From positions 26,473,446 through 26,537,445 of the forward strand of contig OY743172.1 of NCBI GenBank assembly GCA_963555705.1: a stretch of DNA of 64,000 bases, given 5' to 3'. A model generated the notes under the pieces. It was not told the origin of the DNA, searched no databases, and saw only the letters and a program-made list of their open reading frames with translations. The stretch's first letter is position 1; every line of letters begins with the position of its first letter. Made by a program: the position numbers and the translations under genes. Source of the DNA: Ligustrum vulgare. Taxonomy: Eukaryota; Streptophyta; Magnoliopsida; Lamiales; Oleaceae. Below, piece by piece: positions 44,895 to 57,715 of this stretch.

Positions 44895-47556
44895 ATGGAT
44901 TCACTGAATGTCTTCATACATTATGGTAGATTTTAGGATGAGTTCCATAATTACACAGGCCTAAAGGTAGCAGGGATCCTCCTACCCACTACAACTACAT
45001 ACTACAGGATGTTGGATGTTGTTTTCACAAGATTAAATTTGGATCCAATGTTGAATAGATTGAGAATACGATATACAGTGGACAAAAACATGGAGCCAAT
45101 GAGTATTGTCGATGATAGTTCCCTGACTTTCTATTTAGAGCTGAAAAAAAGGCCAAAGATCTAACAAGTTTTCCATTGTGTGTAGAGGTTGAGCAACTTT
45201 ATGGTGGCACAGACCTTTTACCACCAATTCCTAATGAGTTAACCACTATACCTATTGACTCTGGGGTTTCATCCATACTTGGCATACACCAAACTGGTGT
45301 AATTGAGATCTCAGTAGCAAGAATACCAACACTAGATGAGGTGGCTCAATAACTTTGTGAAATGGTTGAAACCACAAAAATTACCCCTATTGCAGATGAT
45401 AAAGAGGTGATTACAGATCCAAGAGGCGATGCAATTGAAAAAGGGCAGGTATTCCGCACTAAGATTGTGTTAAAGAAGAGTATGGCCCTATATGCTATAA
45501 ACAAAAAATTCCAGTTCATAGTGAAAAGATGAGACAGAAAGGAGTATATTCTTAAATGTTTATGTGCTGATTGTGACTGGATGTTTAGGACATCAAAGTT
45601 TTTTAGAACTGACATGTTCAAGATAAGAGATATAAAAGAGGGTCATAAGTGGGAATTGGATGTAATGTTAGGAAATCATAGACAGGCAACAAGCTCAATA
45701 ATAGGTGATGTAATTAAGCATAAATACACCTCTACAAAGACCATATACAGGCCAGCTGACATTATGCATGATATGTTAAATACATATGGTCTGGATTTGA
45801 ATTATCAAAAGGCTTGGAAGGCAAAGGAACATGCCTTTTGTGCTATAATGGGGGATCCTGAAGATTCTTATGGGAAGATACCTGCTTATTTAGAAATGTT
45901 GAAGGAAAAGAATCCTGGATCTATTGCAAGATTTGAAACTAATGAAAACAATCAGTTTATGTATCTATATATAGCTTTAGCTGCTTCAATTGATGGCTGG
46001 AAATTCTGCAAGCCTATTGTTGTTGTTGATGGTACATTTTTGACAGGGCATTATGGTGGGACTTTATTAACGGCTTGTGGACAAGATGCAAACAATAACA
46101 TTTATCTACTTGCATTTGGGATTGGAGATTCAGAAAATGATAACTTTTGGGAATGGTTTTTTTTAAGGCTCAAAGAAACATCCGGTGAAAGAGAAGATTT
46201 GTGTATAATATCATATCGATGCCCTAACATTAGGAATGCAACCCAAAAAGTTTTCTCAAATGCATTTCATGGACTGTGTTCTTATCACTTGTTGAAGAAC
46301 CTAAAGAAAAAATACTAAAAGAAATCTAAAGAGATAGCAGTACCATTCAACGCTACAGCAAGAGCATATACAATAGGTGAATTTGAATATCAAATGAAGC
46401 AGCTGGACAAAATTGACAAAGATATCCGACGTTACCTGGTATGTTTGGTTTATTTATGCTACTTTTTACATGTATTTTTTGCAAGTGTAATTAGGTTACA
46501 AAATTACAACTACTTAGTTACAATTTGTAACTACAAAGCTGCAAATTGTAATTAGTTACTAATTACAATTGTAATTAGTTAGTTACAATTTTGTAACTAC
46601 AAAAATTGATTAGTTACAATTGTGACTAAATAGTTACAATTAGTTACAAATTGTAAATTATTTAAAATTATAATTAGGAAATGTTATTTCTCTGAAGATA
46701 TTGTTGTTACATACACAAGTTTTTGACTTTTTGCATACAATAGCATGAGGAAGTTGGTCATGAAAGATGGACAAGGGCATATATGGCAAGAAATCGATAC
46801 TCAACAATAACATTAAACATTCTCGAATCGGTAAGTGTAGTAATAAAAACAGCAAAGAAACTAACCATTGAGACATTGTTGGAATTCCTAAGGCGTACAT
46901 TACAAAATTGGTTTAACAAAAATCGTACGAATGCTGAGGCTACATTCACTATACTAGCAACCAATCCAGAAAAAGTGTTACGGGCAAACATTTTTGAGTG
47001 TTCAAGGATGAAGGTACGGAGTACAATTTTTTGATCAATGTAACAATTTTTTGCCTTAAAAGATGTTATTAATGTGCCAGTTTTTTTTCCCAGATTCATT
47101 CATCAAGTCAAGCACTATTTGAAGTTATTGATGGTGTGACATCCTACACAATACATATCCAAGACATGCACCTGTTTGTGGTTCCAGGTTGATGGACTAC
47201 CATGTTCCCATGCACTAGTAGTGATAGGGAAACGAGGGCTTGATGCATACAATTATTGTTCAAGCTACCATACAAGAGAGTTCTACGTATCAGCATACAA
47301 AGGGGACATTTTTCCGCTTGGAGACAAGTCACAATGGATATTTCCTGAATACGTAACATCACTAGTTGTACTTCCTCCCTCTACAAGAAGACCACCGGGA
47401 AGGCCTAAAGAAACAAGATATAAATCGGTGGCAGAAGGGCATAATGCAACGAGGTGTAGCAGGTGTGGTGAATATTTACATAATAAAAGAACATGCAAAG
47501 AACCAATCCCATTGAAGACAAAAAAGAATAAGAACTGTGTGGTCCTGAAATTGTAG
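44895..47556 (+). pseudogene. MURA-type MULE transposase (broken)
   Basis: The protein that would cut and join Mutator ends in the nucleus. Three exons are likely: 44895-46437, 46745-47012 and 47095-47556 (donors gtatgt and gtacgg; acceptors acaatag and tttcccag). Visible parts: a Cys-rich N-terminal domain with CLCADCDWMF (about 45556-45590), the DDE core with VVVDGTFLTGHYGG (about 46019-46060) and NDNFWEWFF, a SWIM zinc finger CTC...PCSHA (about 47156-47211), an AT-hook-like PPGRPK and a CCHC knuckle CSRCGEYLHNKRTC (about 47455-47496). The second catalytic Asp reads Tyr (TAT, 46214-46216). Stops occur at about 44931, 45161, 45350, 45530 and 46316, with a frameshift near 47150, so it is inactive. 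Confidence 0.92.
46490..46680. repeat. TTACAATTGTAA palindrome array in MURA intron
   Basis: The intron at 46438-46744 is filled with ttacaatttgtaac, taattacaattgtaatta and related words. Confidence 0.85.
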
Positions 47557-47813
47557 CCAGATTAACCGTTACTCTCTTTTTATATTACTTGATTGATACT
47601 ATTTGTTCCTTACATTAGAAATCTTGACATTATACTATTCATTATATCAGATTGTGTCGAAAAATATAGAATATATACTATATTTGACTCTCTTTATATT
47701 TGTCAGTTTGTTGATTGATTACAATTCTGTTAATTGATTACAAGTTTCCAGTTTGTACCTAATTATACATTGAAATTAATCAAAATGTAACTTCATTTTT
47801 TATTTGCAACTAT

Positions 47814-49454
47814 TGTTAAATGCATTTTTATACACTTTTGTATACCTTTAAATTAGCATATTTTGGAACATCTTGAGCAAATATCTACTAATTTATGCAT
47901 ATTTTGTATTTAAATAGGTTAATATCCAAGTTGAGGCCAAAAACCACAAAAAATGCAAATTACGCTGAAATTGGAAGTATGGGGACCATTTTGTCACCTC
48001 CGGGAAGTTTTGGACAAACCACGCAATTAACCAAGAGACCAAATTGAAAGATTTCAAAAGTTGAAGGGCCAAAAGTGCAATTTTAGAAGGACATATTTGA
48101 AAGAAATCTGAAAATTTGGGGACTAAATTGCTCGAGATTAAAAGATGGAGGACTTGATGGCAATTACGGAAGGGACTTAGCCGTAAAAACACCCTTCAGC
48201 TGAGCTACGTGATTGCGTGGCTCGAACCAAGTCGCAAACGTGACTTGGATATCGAAACAGACCCGAGGCCAAGCTGGCCCCGAAGCGGTTGAAAAACAAA
48301 AAAATAAAAATATTTTTCGGGCCGGACCGGATCAACCCGACCGACCCGGTTCGGTCAGAAGCTGAAATTCGCGGATCTAAGCAACTTTTTAAGGTTTTTG
48401 GATGATTTTGGAGTATTATAAATAGAAAAAATCTGATTTTTTTGAGAGGGTATGTAAGTCTTGCCTCTTTTTCATTTCTCTTGTATTTTTTTCTTAACAT
48501 TTTACTCATTTAATGCAATCTACAAGTAATGTTTTTATGATTTAGTAATGTTTTCTTATATTAAAGTATTTTGTTGTTGTTTAAACTTTTGAATATTGTT
48601 ATTTTCTCACATTTTCATCGAGAATGTCATTTATTTCTTGTGCATTTAATGTTTTATACTTGGGTTGTTGAAGATATTAATGGGTGGTGAAGAAACTTTG
48701 TTCAAAGTGAAGGATTCTTGGGTTTTCACTTCAAGAACTTTACAAAAAGGGGAGTTTTCTTTATTATCTTGTTTTTAATCTTTGTTTTAAGTATTATTCA
48801 TATGTTTATGTTATTTGTTAAATGTTGTTGTTAGTTTATTATGGGTTAATGTTATTGTGTTGGAATTTTTAACTAATTTATTTTTATTTAAGTATTTTAA
48901 GTAGTTTCTAGATTTTGGGTATTTATGTTTACATGTTTATGATTATGAATGTTGTTTTAGATTTTTGTAACTTTTAAATGTTTGTTATTATTTTAAGTTG
49001 TAATTGGAATTTATTACACAAGTAAGGTAATGTTAAAAAAATTTCATGTACTTTGGTTGATTAATTAACTACCACTAATTGATGTGAAAAGAAGAAATTA
49101 GTATAGTTATGAAAACTAAATTCACTTTGTTTTATGTTATGTAACTTGTTTCAATTATCAAGTTTATGTTTTCATTAAAGTGTTTAGATTAATTAGTTCT
49201 ATTCTAAGTTTCATGTTGTTATCTAGTTGCTTTAGTTAAGTAGTTTACATATTGCCATGTTTCTTATTTGTGTCACTTAGTTAGTAATTCATCAAATCAT
49301 ATTTTTATGTTACTTGACTTTTCTTTTAAAATGAAATCAATAAATTTAGTTACAAATCAATCAATTCTCGTGGGTACGATAACCCGGACTTCTCTAGTCC
49401 ACTTTACTACTTGAACGCGAACCGTGCACTTGCGGTATACGATTTTAGCGAACA
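47814..49454 (+). repeat. 5' LTR of Athila D
   Basis: 1641 bp, TGTTAAATGC to TTTTAGCGAACA. The end motif (cttgcggtatacgattttag) parallels Athila C. Non-coding. Confidence 0.92.
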
Positions 49455-49460
49455 AGTTTT

Positions 49461-49478
49461 TGGCGCCGTTGCCAGGAA
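49461..49478 (+). other. Primer-binding site of Athila D
   Basis: TGGCGCCGTTGCCAGGAA, tRNA-Asp type with two differences from the copy in Athila C. Confidence 0.88.
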
Positions 49479-49586
49479 TTGATTTTATTTGTACTAAATG
49501 CATTGATTTTTGTTAATTGATTTGTCTTCTCATTCTCATCTCTTTCTTCTTTTTATTTTCATTTTCTAGGTACTCTTGCCTTGTTT

Positions 49587-51304
49587 ATGCAACAACGTCC
49601 GACTTGGGACATTCTTCCAATTGATCCCGAACCCGAACGAACTTTTAGGAGGAGGATTAGGGAAAGAAGAGAACAAGTTGAACAACAAAGAATACAAGGC
49701 AATATGGGGGACAACAACCAAGGTGGTGCCGATCCCGTTATTGATGAAGATGATAGACCAATGGGGAAATTCATGGTCCCTCTCATCACTCAAATCAAGG
49801 AAGCATCACATATCCCCCATTTGGACGTCCGGACTTTCATCTAAAGCCGGATGTGATAAATCTCTTCAAGGGGCATCTACAATTCTATGGAATGACCGAG
49901 GAGAATCCATTTACTCACATCTCGCGGTTTTTGGAGATGTGTAGTAACTTTGATTATCCGGGAATTAGCAAAGAGGCTATCAACATGCGGTTATTTTCAC
50001 ATACCCTTAGAGATGGAGCTCGTGAATGGTTAGATGCCAACCCGGTTGGAAGTATTACAACATGGAATGATCTTGCTCAAAAGTTCACTACAAAATACTT
50101 TCCTCCATCAAAAGTGGCTAAATTGAAGAGTGATATCTCCACATTTTGACAACTTGACACCGAATGTTTCTATGAGTCATGGGAAAGATTCAAGGAGATG
50201 TTGAGGAAATGTCCAAATCATGGGTTCACCAAGCAAATGCAAGTTCAATATTTCTATACGGTTGATTCGGACTCCAGTAGAGCTATCACTACAAAATCAC
50301 CTAATGAGGCAATTGAGCTCTTTGAGAGGATGGCTAGTCACAATTCTACTTGGCTAACCGACCGCATGGTACCGAAGAGAGCCGCGGGAATTCATGAAGT
50401 TGATGCATATGCGGCTTTATCGGCAAAAATGGACCTTATATTCAAGAAGTGTAATGATTTATCTTCTCAACATACGGTAAAAGCAGTCTACCCTCCTATT
50501 TCTATTTGTGATGTATGTGGAGCAACACACAAGGTTGAGGAATGTCCCATGCTCAAAATGGCTTCTACTTCAAATGAGCAAGTGAATTATGCTCAAAATT
50601 TCAACCGACCACAAGGCAATCCTTACTCCAACACATACAATCCGGGTTCGAGGAATCATCCGAACTTTTCTTGGTCCAACAATCAAAATCAAGTAAAGCC
50701 TCCCAGTTTTGTTCAACCTCCACCACCCCAAGAGAAGAAGCCTTCCATTGAGGAGATACTCATGCAATTCATGAACAAGACCAATACTATTCTCCAAAAT
50801 CAAGCGGCTTCTATCAAAAATATTGAGACTCAAGTTGGGCAATTGGCAAAAATGATGACAGAGAGATAACAAGGAGCCTTGCCAAGCAATACCGAGATCA
50901 ATCCAAGGGAAGATGAGCAAGCCATCACTACAAGAAGTGGAATTCAATTACCGGAAGTCACTGTAAAGCAACATGTGGCACAACCCCAGGTGAAAGAAAA
51001 AGGCAATGAGCATGTTGAGGAGGCGAATGAAAATGATGAAACGTTGAAGGAAAGTGAGGAGACCTCAACAAAGGTTCCTACTCCAATGAAAGCTTATGTG
51101 CCTCCCATTCCTTTTCCTCAAAGACCCCAAAAGCACAAGGTGGATGCACAATTTTGTAAATTTCTTGAAGTTTTCAAGAAACTTCACATCAACATACCAT
51201 TTTCCGATGCATTAGCACAAATTCCTAGCTATACAAAGTTTATGAAAGACATCCTTTCAAACAAAAGGCTAGAAGATCATGAAACTGTGATGCTCACGAA
51301 ATGA
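49587..51304 (+). pseudogene. gag region of Athila D (lightly broken)
   Basis: ATG at 49587 gives MQQRPTWDILPIDPEPERTF and an Arg-rich stretch. The capsid part spans LFKGHLQFYGMTEENPFTH to FPPSKVAKLKSD (about 49850-50135). The knuckle is CDVCGATHKVEECP (about 50511-50552). One frameshift near 49842 and stops at about 50147, 50867 and 51302 break the frame. The number of lesions is low for this window. Confidence 0.9.
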
Positions 51305-54300
51305 TGTAGTACCATACTACAAAACAAATTGCCTCCAAAAATCAAAGATCCAGGGAGTTTTACTATTCCTTGTACTATTGGTGATTTCACTTTTGGAAAA
51401 GCATTATGTGATCTTGGTGTTAGTATTAATTTAATGCATTTGTCTATTTTCAGGAGATTGGGCATGGGAGAGGTGAAGCCAACCATAGTTTCATTGCAAT
51501 TGGCCGATCGCTCTATTAAGCATCCGCGTGGTATTGTTGAGGATGTGCTAATCAAGGTGGACAAATTCATCTTCCCTGCCGATTTTATCATTCTTGATAT
51601 GGAGGAAGACCTTGATATCTCAATCATCTTGGGAAGACCCTTCCTAGCAACCGATCGGGCTTTAATAGATGTACAAGGAGGCAAATTGATATTGAGGGAT
51701 GAGCAAATCACATTCGACATTATGAAATCCATTAAGTACCCCGCCGAGGTAAATTTATGCTCCCGAGTAGACATCATTGATCAAGAGGTGGCTACATCAT
51801 TCATCTATGGGTCATCTAAGGATCCCCTTGAGACTTGCATTGCTCATTCCATAACCACTGAGGGAGAGGATGATTTGAACATCGTAAGGATGTCACAACA
51901 CTTGGATGCTTCCAAATTTTATCCCCTCAAGAAGAGGCCATATTTTGAAGAGTTGGGAGAGAGCTATTCTCCTTCACTACCCTCCATTCAACAAGCCCCA
52001 ACTCTTGAGCTCAAACCTCTTCCATCACATTTGAGGTATGCATACTTGGGTGATTCTTCTACTCTTCCCATTATTATCTCGAATTTGTTGGATGAAGTGG
52101 AGGAAGAAAAACTACTTGAGGTGTTGAAAAGGCATAAAATGGCTATTGGGTGGACTATGGCGGATATCAAGGGTATTAGCCCTACCTTGTGCATGCATAA
52201 AATCCTTATGGAGGATGACTTCAAACCAACAGTGGAGCACCAACGCCGTCTAAATCCAAACATGAAAGAAGTGGTGAAAGCCGAGGTATTGAAGTGGTTG
52301 GATGCGGGAAGTATCTATCCAATCTCGGATAGTGCATGGGTGAGTCCCGTCCAATGTGTTCCAAAGAAAGGAGGTGTCACGGTGGTTGAAAATGAGAACA
52401 ACGAGCTTATTCCTACAAGGCCCGTGACGGGATGGAGAGTGTGCATTGACTACCGGAAGTTGAACAATGCCACTCGAAAAGATCACTTTCCTCTCCCCTT
52501 TATTGACCAAATGTTTGAGATGTTGGCGGGGCATTCTCATTATTGTTTCTTGGATGGATACTCGGGCTACAATCAAATTTTAATAGCCCCCGAAGATCAA
52601 GAGAAGACCACCTTCACATGTCCATATGGGACTTTTGCTTATAGGAGGATGCCGTTTGGTCTTTGCAATGCACCGGCTACTTTTCAACGTTGTATGATGG
52701 CCATATTCTCCGACATGGTGGAAAAATTCATCGAGGTATTTATGGATGATTTTTCAGTTTTTGGTTCTTCTTTTAATGAATGCTTGGATAATCTTGATCT
52801 AGTGTTGAAAAGATGTGAAGAAACCAATTTAGTGCTTAATTGGGAGAAATGTCATTTTATGGTGAGAGAGGGCATTGTACTTGGCCACCGGATTTCACAA
52901 AGGGGGATTGAGGTTGATAAAGCCAAAATACAAGTTATTGAGAAATTGCCTCCTCCTACTTCGGTGAAAGGCATAAGAAGTTTCTTGGGGTATGCGGGCT
53001 TCTATAGGAGATTCATCAAGGATTTTTCTAAAATCACTAAGCCTCTTTGTTCTCTACTTGAGACGAACAAAACTTTCCAATTCTCTAAAGAGTGTCTATT
53101 TGCTTTCAACACTCTTAAGGAGAGGCTTATCTCGGCTCCTATTATTGTGGCCCCGGATTGGAGCTTACCATTTGAGCTCATGTGCGATGCTAGTGATTAT
53201 GCCGTGGGAGCGGTTTTGGGGCAAAGGAGAGGTAAACTGTTGCATGTGATCTACTATGCAAGCCGAACATTGAGTGATGCTCAATTGAATTATGCCACAA
53301 CCGAGAAAGAGATGCTTACCGTGGTCTTTGCCTTTGACAAATTTCGATCTTATCTCATCGGTAATTATCTATACCGATCACCCCGCGCTAAAATACTTGC
53401 TTGCTAAGAAGGATGCGAAGCCAAGATTGATTAGATGGGTCCTTCTCTTGCAAGAATTTGATTTGGAAATCCGTGATAAAAAGGGTGCGAATAATCTTGT
53501 GGCCGATCATCTATCTAGGATGGATCAACCTGAAGAAGTGGGAGTAGAGGAAATCAATGAAGCCTTTCCGGATGAACAACTATTGCATGCCAAACATCTT
53601 CTCCAAGTGTTCGAAGCACCATGGTATGCGAACTTCGTGAATTTCCTTGTAAGTGGTATTCTTCCCCCGGATTTCTCCTATCAACAAAAGAAGAAATTCT
53701 TTGCCGATGTGAAACATTATTTTTGGGATGAGCCATATTTATTCAAGAGGGGGTCGTACCAAATTATTAGAAGATGTGTTCCTGAGGAAGAAATGGAAGC
53801 AATTCTTGATATGTGTCATTCATCACCTTTTGGGGGTCACTTTGGAGCTTCCAAAATCGCCTCAAAAGTTCTTCAATCGGGATTCTATTGGCCAACTTTG
53901 TTCAAGGATGCTTATACCTTAGTATCCAAATGCGATAGATGCCAAAGGAGTGGGAATATCTCTCGGTGTAATGAAATGCCATTGACTTCAATCTTGGAAG
54001 TGGAAATCTTTGATGTTTGGGGAATTGATTTCATGGGGTCATTTCCATCCTCGTTCTCAAATCAATATATTTTGGTGGCGGTGGATTATGTTTCTAAATG
54101 GGTAGAGGCGGTGGCATTGCCCACTAATGAAGCTCGGGTGGTGGTCAATTTTCTCAAGAAGAACATTTTACACGCTTTGGAACCCCCGACTCATCATTAG
54201 TGATGGAGGCAAACACTTTTGCAATCGCCTCCTTGACTCACTTTTGTCAAAGTATGGAGTGAAGCACCGAATTGCCACACCTTACCATCCCCAAACAAGT

Positions 54301-54903
54301 GGCCAAGTGGAGATCTCAAATCAAGAGTTGAAAAGAATTCTTGAGATGACGGTGAATACATCAAGGAAAGATTGGTCGAGGAAGCTAGATGATGCATTAT
54401 GGGCTTACCGCACCGCATTCAAGACTCCTATTGGTATGTCTCCATTTTGTCTTGTTTTTGGAAAATCATGTCATCTCCCCGTTGAACTTGAGCATCGAGC
54501 ATTTTGGGCTACACGGGCATTAAACTTTGATGCAAAATTAATTGGTGAGAAGAGGTTGCTTCAACTTAATGAACTTGATGAATTTCGCCTCAACTCATAT
54601 GAAAATGCTCGCATCTATAAGGAGAGGACCAAGAAATGGCATGATAACCACATTGTGAAGAGAGACTTCAAAGTTGGGCAACAAGTTCTTCTATTCAACT
54701 CCCGACTTCGGCTATTCCCCGGAAAGCTTCGATCCCGTTGGTGGGGGCTGTTCACAATTTCTCAAATCTTTCCCCATGGAGCTATTGAGCTATATCATCC
54801 CGACAAGGGACATTTCAAGGTCAACGGGCAAATGTTGAAACCATTCTTGGAAGGGGAACCCGCTGAGGAAAAATCATTATTTCTCCTCAATGCTCCCGAA
54901 TAA
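51305..54903 (+). pseudogene. pol region of Athila D (protease-RT-RNase H-integrase, two frameshifts)
   Basis: A frame of about 690 codons (51329-53407) covers the Athila protease with CDLGVSINLM (about 51408-51437), RT with FMDDFSVFG (about 52739-52765) and the start of RNase H ([13 protein letters not shown]). A frameshift near 53365 moves the rest of RNase H and the integrase zinc domain ([11 protein letters not shown]) to the next frame. A second near 54170 moves the catalytic core end ([17 protein letters not shown]) and C-terminus, which runs to 54903. All active-site residues I looked for are present. It would do reverse transcription and integration. Confidence 0.92.
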
Positions 54904-56570
54904 AAATCCAAAAGTCGAGCTTATGACTTTAACCAAGCGCTTTTTGGGAGGCAACCCAAATTTCTTCTCTTTTGAGTTAGTTGTATTTATTTACTATACT
55001 TCTTTACTTCATTTTTAATTAATTGCCAAACTTTTGTAGGTAACAATTTTTTGAAAATCCTAAGTGACATGGTCCTCAACAAGTTTGGGGGTGGACTACA
55101 TTCGACGAAAGCTTAGGTCAATTTCAACGTCACAACCAAGCATTGAATCAGGGAAGTTTCACTACCTCTTATCTTCTTTACATATTGTTTCTATTTTCAC
55201 ATTGAGGACAATGTGTAATTCAAGTTTGGGGGTGTTGACTTCATTTTGCATTTTATCATGTTAGATAGCCTTGCCGGCTTAAGATATTGTGACGTTTGAT
55301 TTTGTTCATTTTGTTGTGGATATTGACATGCTAGATAGCCTTGTCGGCTCAAATGATTTGATGTTTGAAATTGCTGATTAATTCATGAATCATGATCGAA
55401 TATGCTACTTGTGAGCTTGTATCTTCAATTTTTATTAACCTATCCAATTCCTTCTCAAGGCTATTAATCTCTTGATCCTTTGTGAGACAAGTTTGGGGGT
55501 GGTCGAGTCGGTAAAGGAGACGGTCTAGATGTGTAGTGATTCCATGCATGCTTGATCTAAATTTGTGTGGAGTGTTGTTGATGTTAGTATAAGCTAAGTG
55601 ATGACCGAATTCTAGATATCTAAGCCCATTTTAATTATTGCATTGCCCTATCTCGTAGCCTTTTTGACTCGAGTAATTAAGCCCGTAGGAGTATCTTGAA
55701 ACTTGGTGCCTTAAGTTTGAAACTTGGGAGTCATCAGCCTAAAGCTCGCTACATGGGTCAATTAGAAAGCTTAATGAGTAGGGTACACACACACACTTGA
55801 AAAAAAAAAAAGCACATCATCATCATTTCATTTGCTTAATAAGTCTACCTCACTTCGTAGCCTTTTTTACTCGAGTTAGTAAGTCCGTAGGGGTATTTTG
55901 AAACCTGGTACCCTTTGATCTTAAAACAATCGGGGAGTTTCCAACCTAAAGCTCGCTACATGGGTCAATTAGAAAGCTTAAGGGAGTGAGGAAGGCAAGA
56001 GCAATCATCACATTAGTTTGTAGAAATCATGCATTTGTATTTGCATAAGAGCTTAGATTAATAGTGGGTTTGAATTGCTTGGTATAAACTTTAATGTTGA
56101 AACACTCATCTAGTGGAGAGTCACTGCATATCTAGATTGTTGAGAGTGCTGGTAAGTCATAACCAAGCTTTAGTGGAAAAAGAAATGTGTGAATTGAGAG
56201 TCACCCCTAAGATGCATTTTGGGAGAGAAAAGAAATAATATGGGGGGATGAGTGTCACGAGAGGGTAAGGAATGAAATTGACCACTAAGGGTGGATAGTA
56301 TTATTTTGAAATTTATCCCTCCTACAATGTTTCTTTGAACCTTAGTGAAAATTGGAAGTGACTATGCACACACACACCGATCAAACATGAGATAAGCTCA
56401 ACTTCGTTTTGTAGTATTATTTTGAAAACACAATTGTGAATTAATCATGCAATTTTACACTCAAGAAAGAATTTTCAAGTTATCTAGCATTGCCGATCAT
56501 TCATTCAATTGTTTTTGTATTAGTAGATATTCTTGCTCGAGACGAGCAAGAGTTTAAGTTTGGGGGTATT
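54904..56570 (+). other. 3' untranslated region of Athila D
   Basis: No real ORF. It shares conserved non-coding words with Athila C (gatagccttgccggcttaag, ctcgctacatgggtcaatta) and ends in a purine-rich agtttgggggtatt before the 3' LTR. No env-like gene is seen. Confidence 0.8.
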
Positions 56571-56722
56571 TGTTAAGTGCATTTTTATACATTTTTTTAT
56601 ACCTTTAAATTAGCATATTTTGGAATATCTTGAGCAAATATCTACTAATTTATGCAAATTTTGTATTTAAATAGGTTAATATTCAAGTTTGAGGCCAAAA
56701 ACCACAAGAGAAGTGCAACTTA
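56571..56722 (+). repeat. Truncated 3' LTR of Athila D
   Basis: Only about 150 bp match the 5' LTR, ending around aaccacaagagaagtgcaac. The following sequence belongs to MULE F. Confidence 0.88.
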
Positions 56723-57097
56723 CAAATCAGTAAATTGTTTACAAATTGCCAGTTTGTACCCAATTATATATTGAATTTTATCAAATATAACTTGTAACTT
56801 AATCACATACTGTAAAATAGACCTAAGGATCAAATTAAAAAAGAACAAAAGTAGATTAAAGCAAAATCTACCACCAGTCTCTATCATTAGCTACTGCTTG
56901 ACAAATCGTTCATGTTCAATATTTACATATCTACTACGTTTCTGACGTTACACAATGTTAACCCAACATTAAAAAAAGGTCAGATGGATCCATACAGCTG
57001 CTTTACAAACCTACATTAGTTTCTAATTTCTTCACAAAAAGAATCAACAAACGATCATCTTCTGCACATCTTTACAAAAAAACTTTGAACACAATTA
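56723..57097 (-). other. 3' flank of the ULP-like gene
   Basis: Non-coding. The first 100 bp (ccagtttgtacccaattata) resemble 47740-47813 on the other side of Athila D in the same orientation. Confidence 0.6.
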
Positions 57098-57290
57098 TTA
57101 TGCATCTTCCATCTTCTTCAGCTTCTTGCGACCATGTTTTTGTGGCACATCTTCACTGCACTTTGCATATTTGAACAATTGTACTGCCAATTGGTGTTTT
57201 GCCTCTTCTGCGTCAAACTCTTCAATTTTCTTTCCATTAATTATAAACTCTGCAAACTTGATAATAAAGATACCACAGTCATGCTTGTAT

Positions 57291-57292
<2 letters not shown>

Positions 57293-57385
<93 letters not shown>
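57293..57385. repeat. (TAA)31 microsatellite
   Basis: 93 bp of perfect TAA. On the minus strand it directly precedes the acceptor (acatacaag) of the last ULP exon. The poly-Asn and poly-Leu frames through it are artefacts. Confidence 0.95.
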
Positions 57386-57479
57386 GTCAGCCACATATTG
57401 TAACTATAATGATAGTTCATATATGGAATTACAGATTTGTAATTGCATTTGAGTAGCTTTGATTGTTGTATGTTATTAG

Positions 57480-57715
57480 AAGTGATTACTTGAATTACAT
57501 TTATTTTGTAACTAATTTCAATTGTAATTACAATTAGTTACAAATAATTTACAATTGTAATTAGTTACAGTGAATTACGATTGTAATTAGTTACAATGAG
57601 TTACAATTGTTACAATAAGTTACAATTGTAACTAATAACAATTGTAGCTTATTGTTAGTTAGAAAAAGTTACAATTGTAACTTATTGTAATTAGTTACAT
57701 ATTTCCATTTGGTGC
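57480..57715. repeat. TTACAATTGTAA palindrome array in last ULP intron
   Basis: Dense ttacaattgtaa and ttacaattgtaacttattgt words. The left part matches 42500-42625. Confidence 0.85.

Larger units (their letters stand above)
47814..56722 (+). mobile_element. Athila-type element D with truncated 3' LTR
   Basis: 5' LTR 47814-49454, tRNA-Asp type primer site 49461-49478, gag, pol, long untranslated region, then a 3' LTR starting at 56571 (TGTTAAGTGC) that matches the 5' LTR for only about 150 bp. It lies just after the MURA gene of MULE F. No target duplication can be read because the right end is missing. It is related to Athila C but has fewer lesions, so it is probably the younger insertion. 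Confidence 0.92.

Noticed and set aside
57098..57452. Frames encoding poly-Asn (plus) and poly-Leu (minus)
   Set aside because: They only translate the TAA microsatellite; the real coding part is the short ULP exon next to it.
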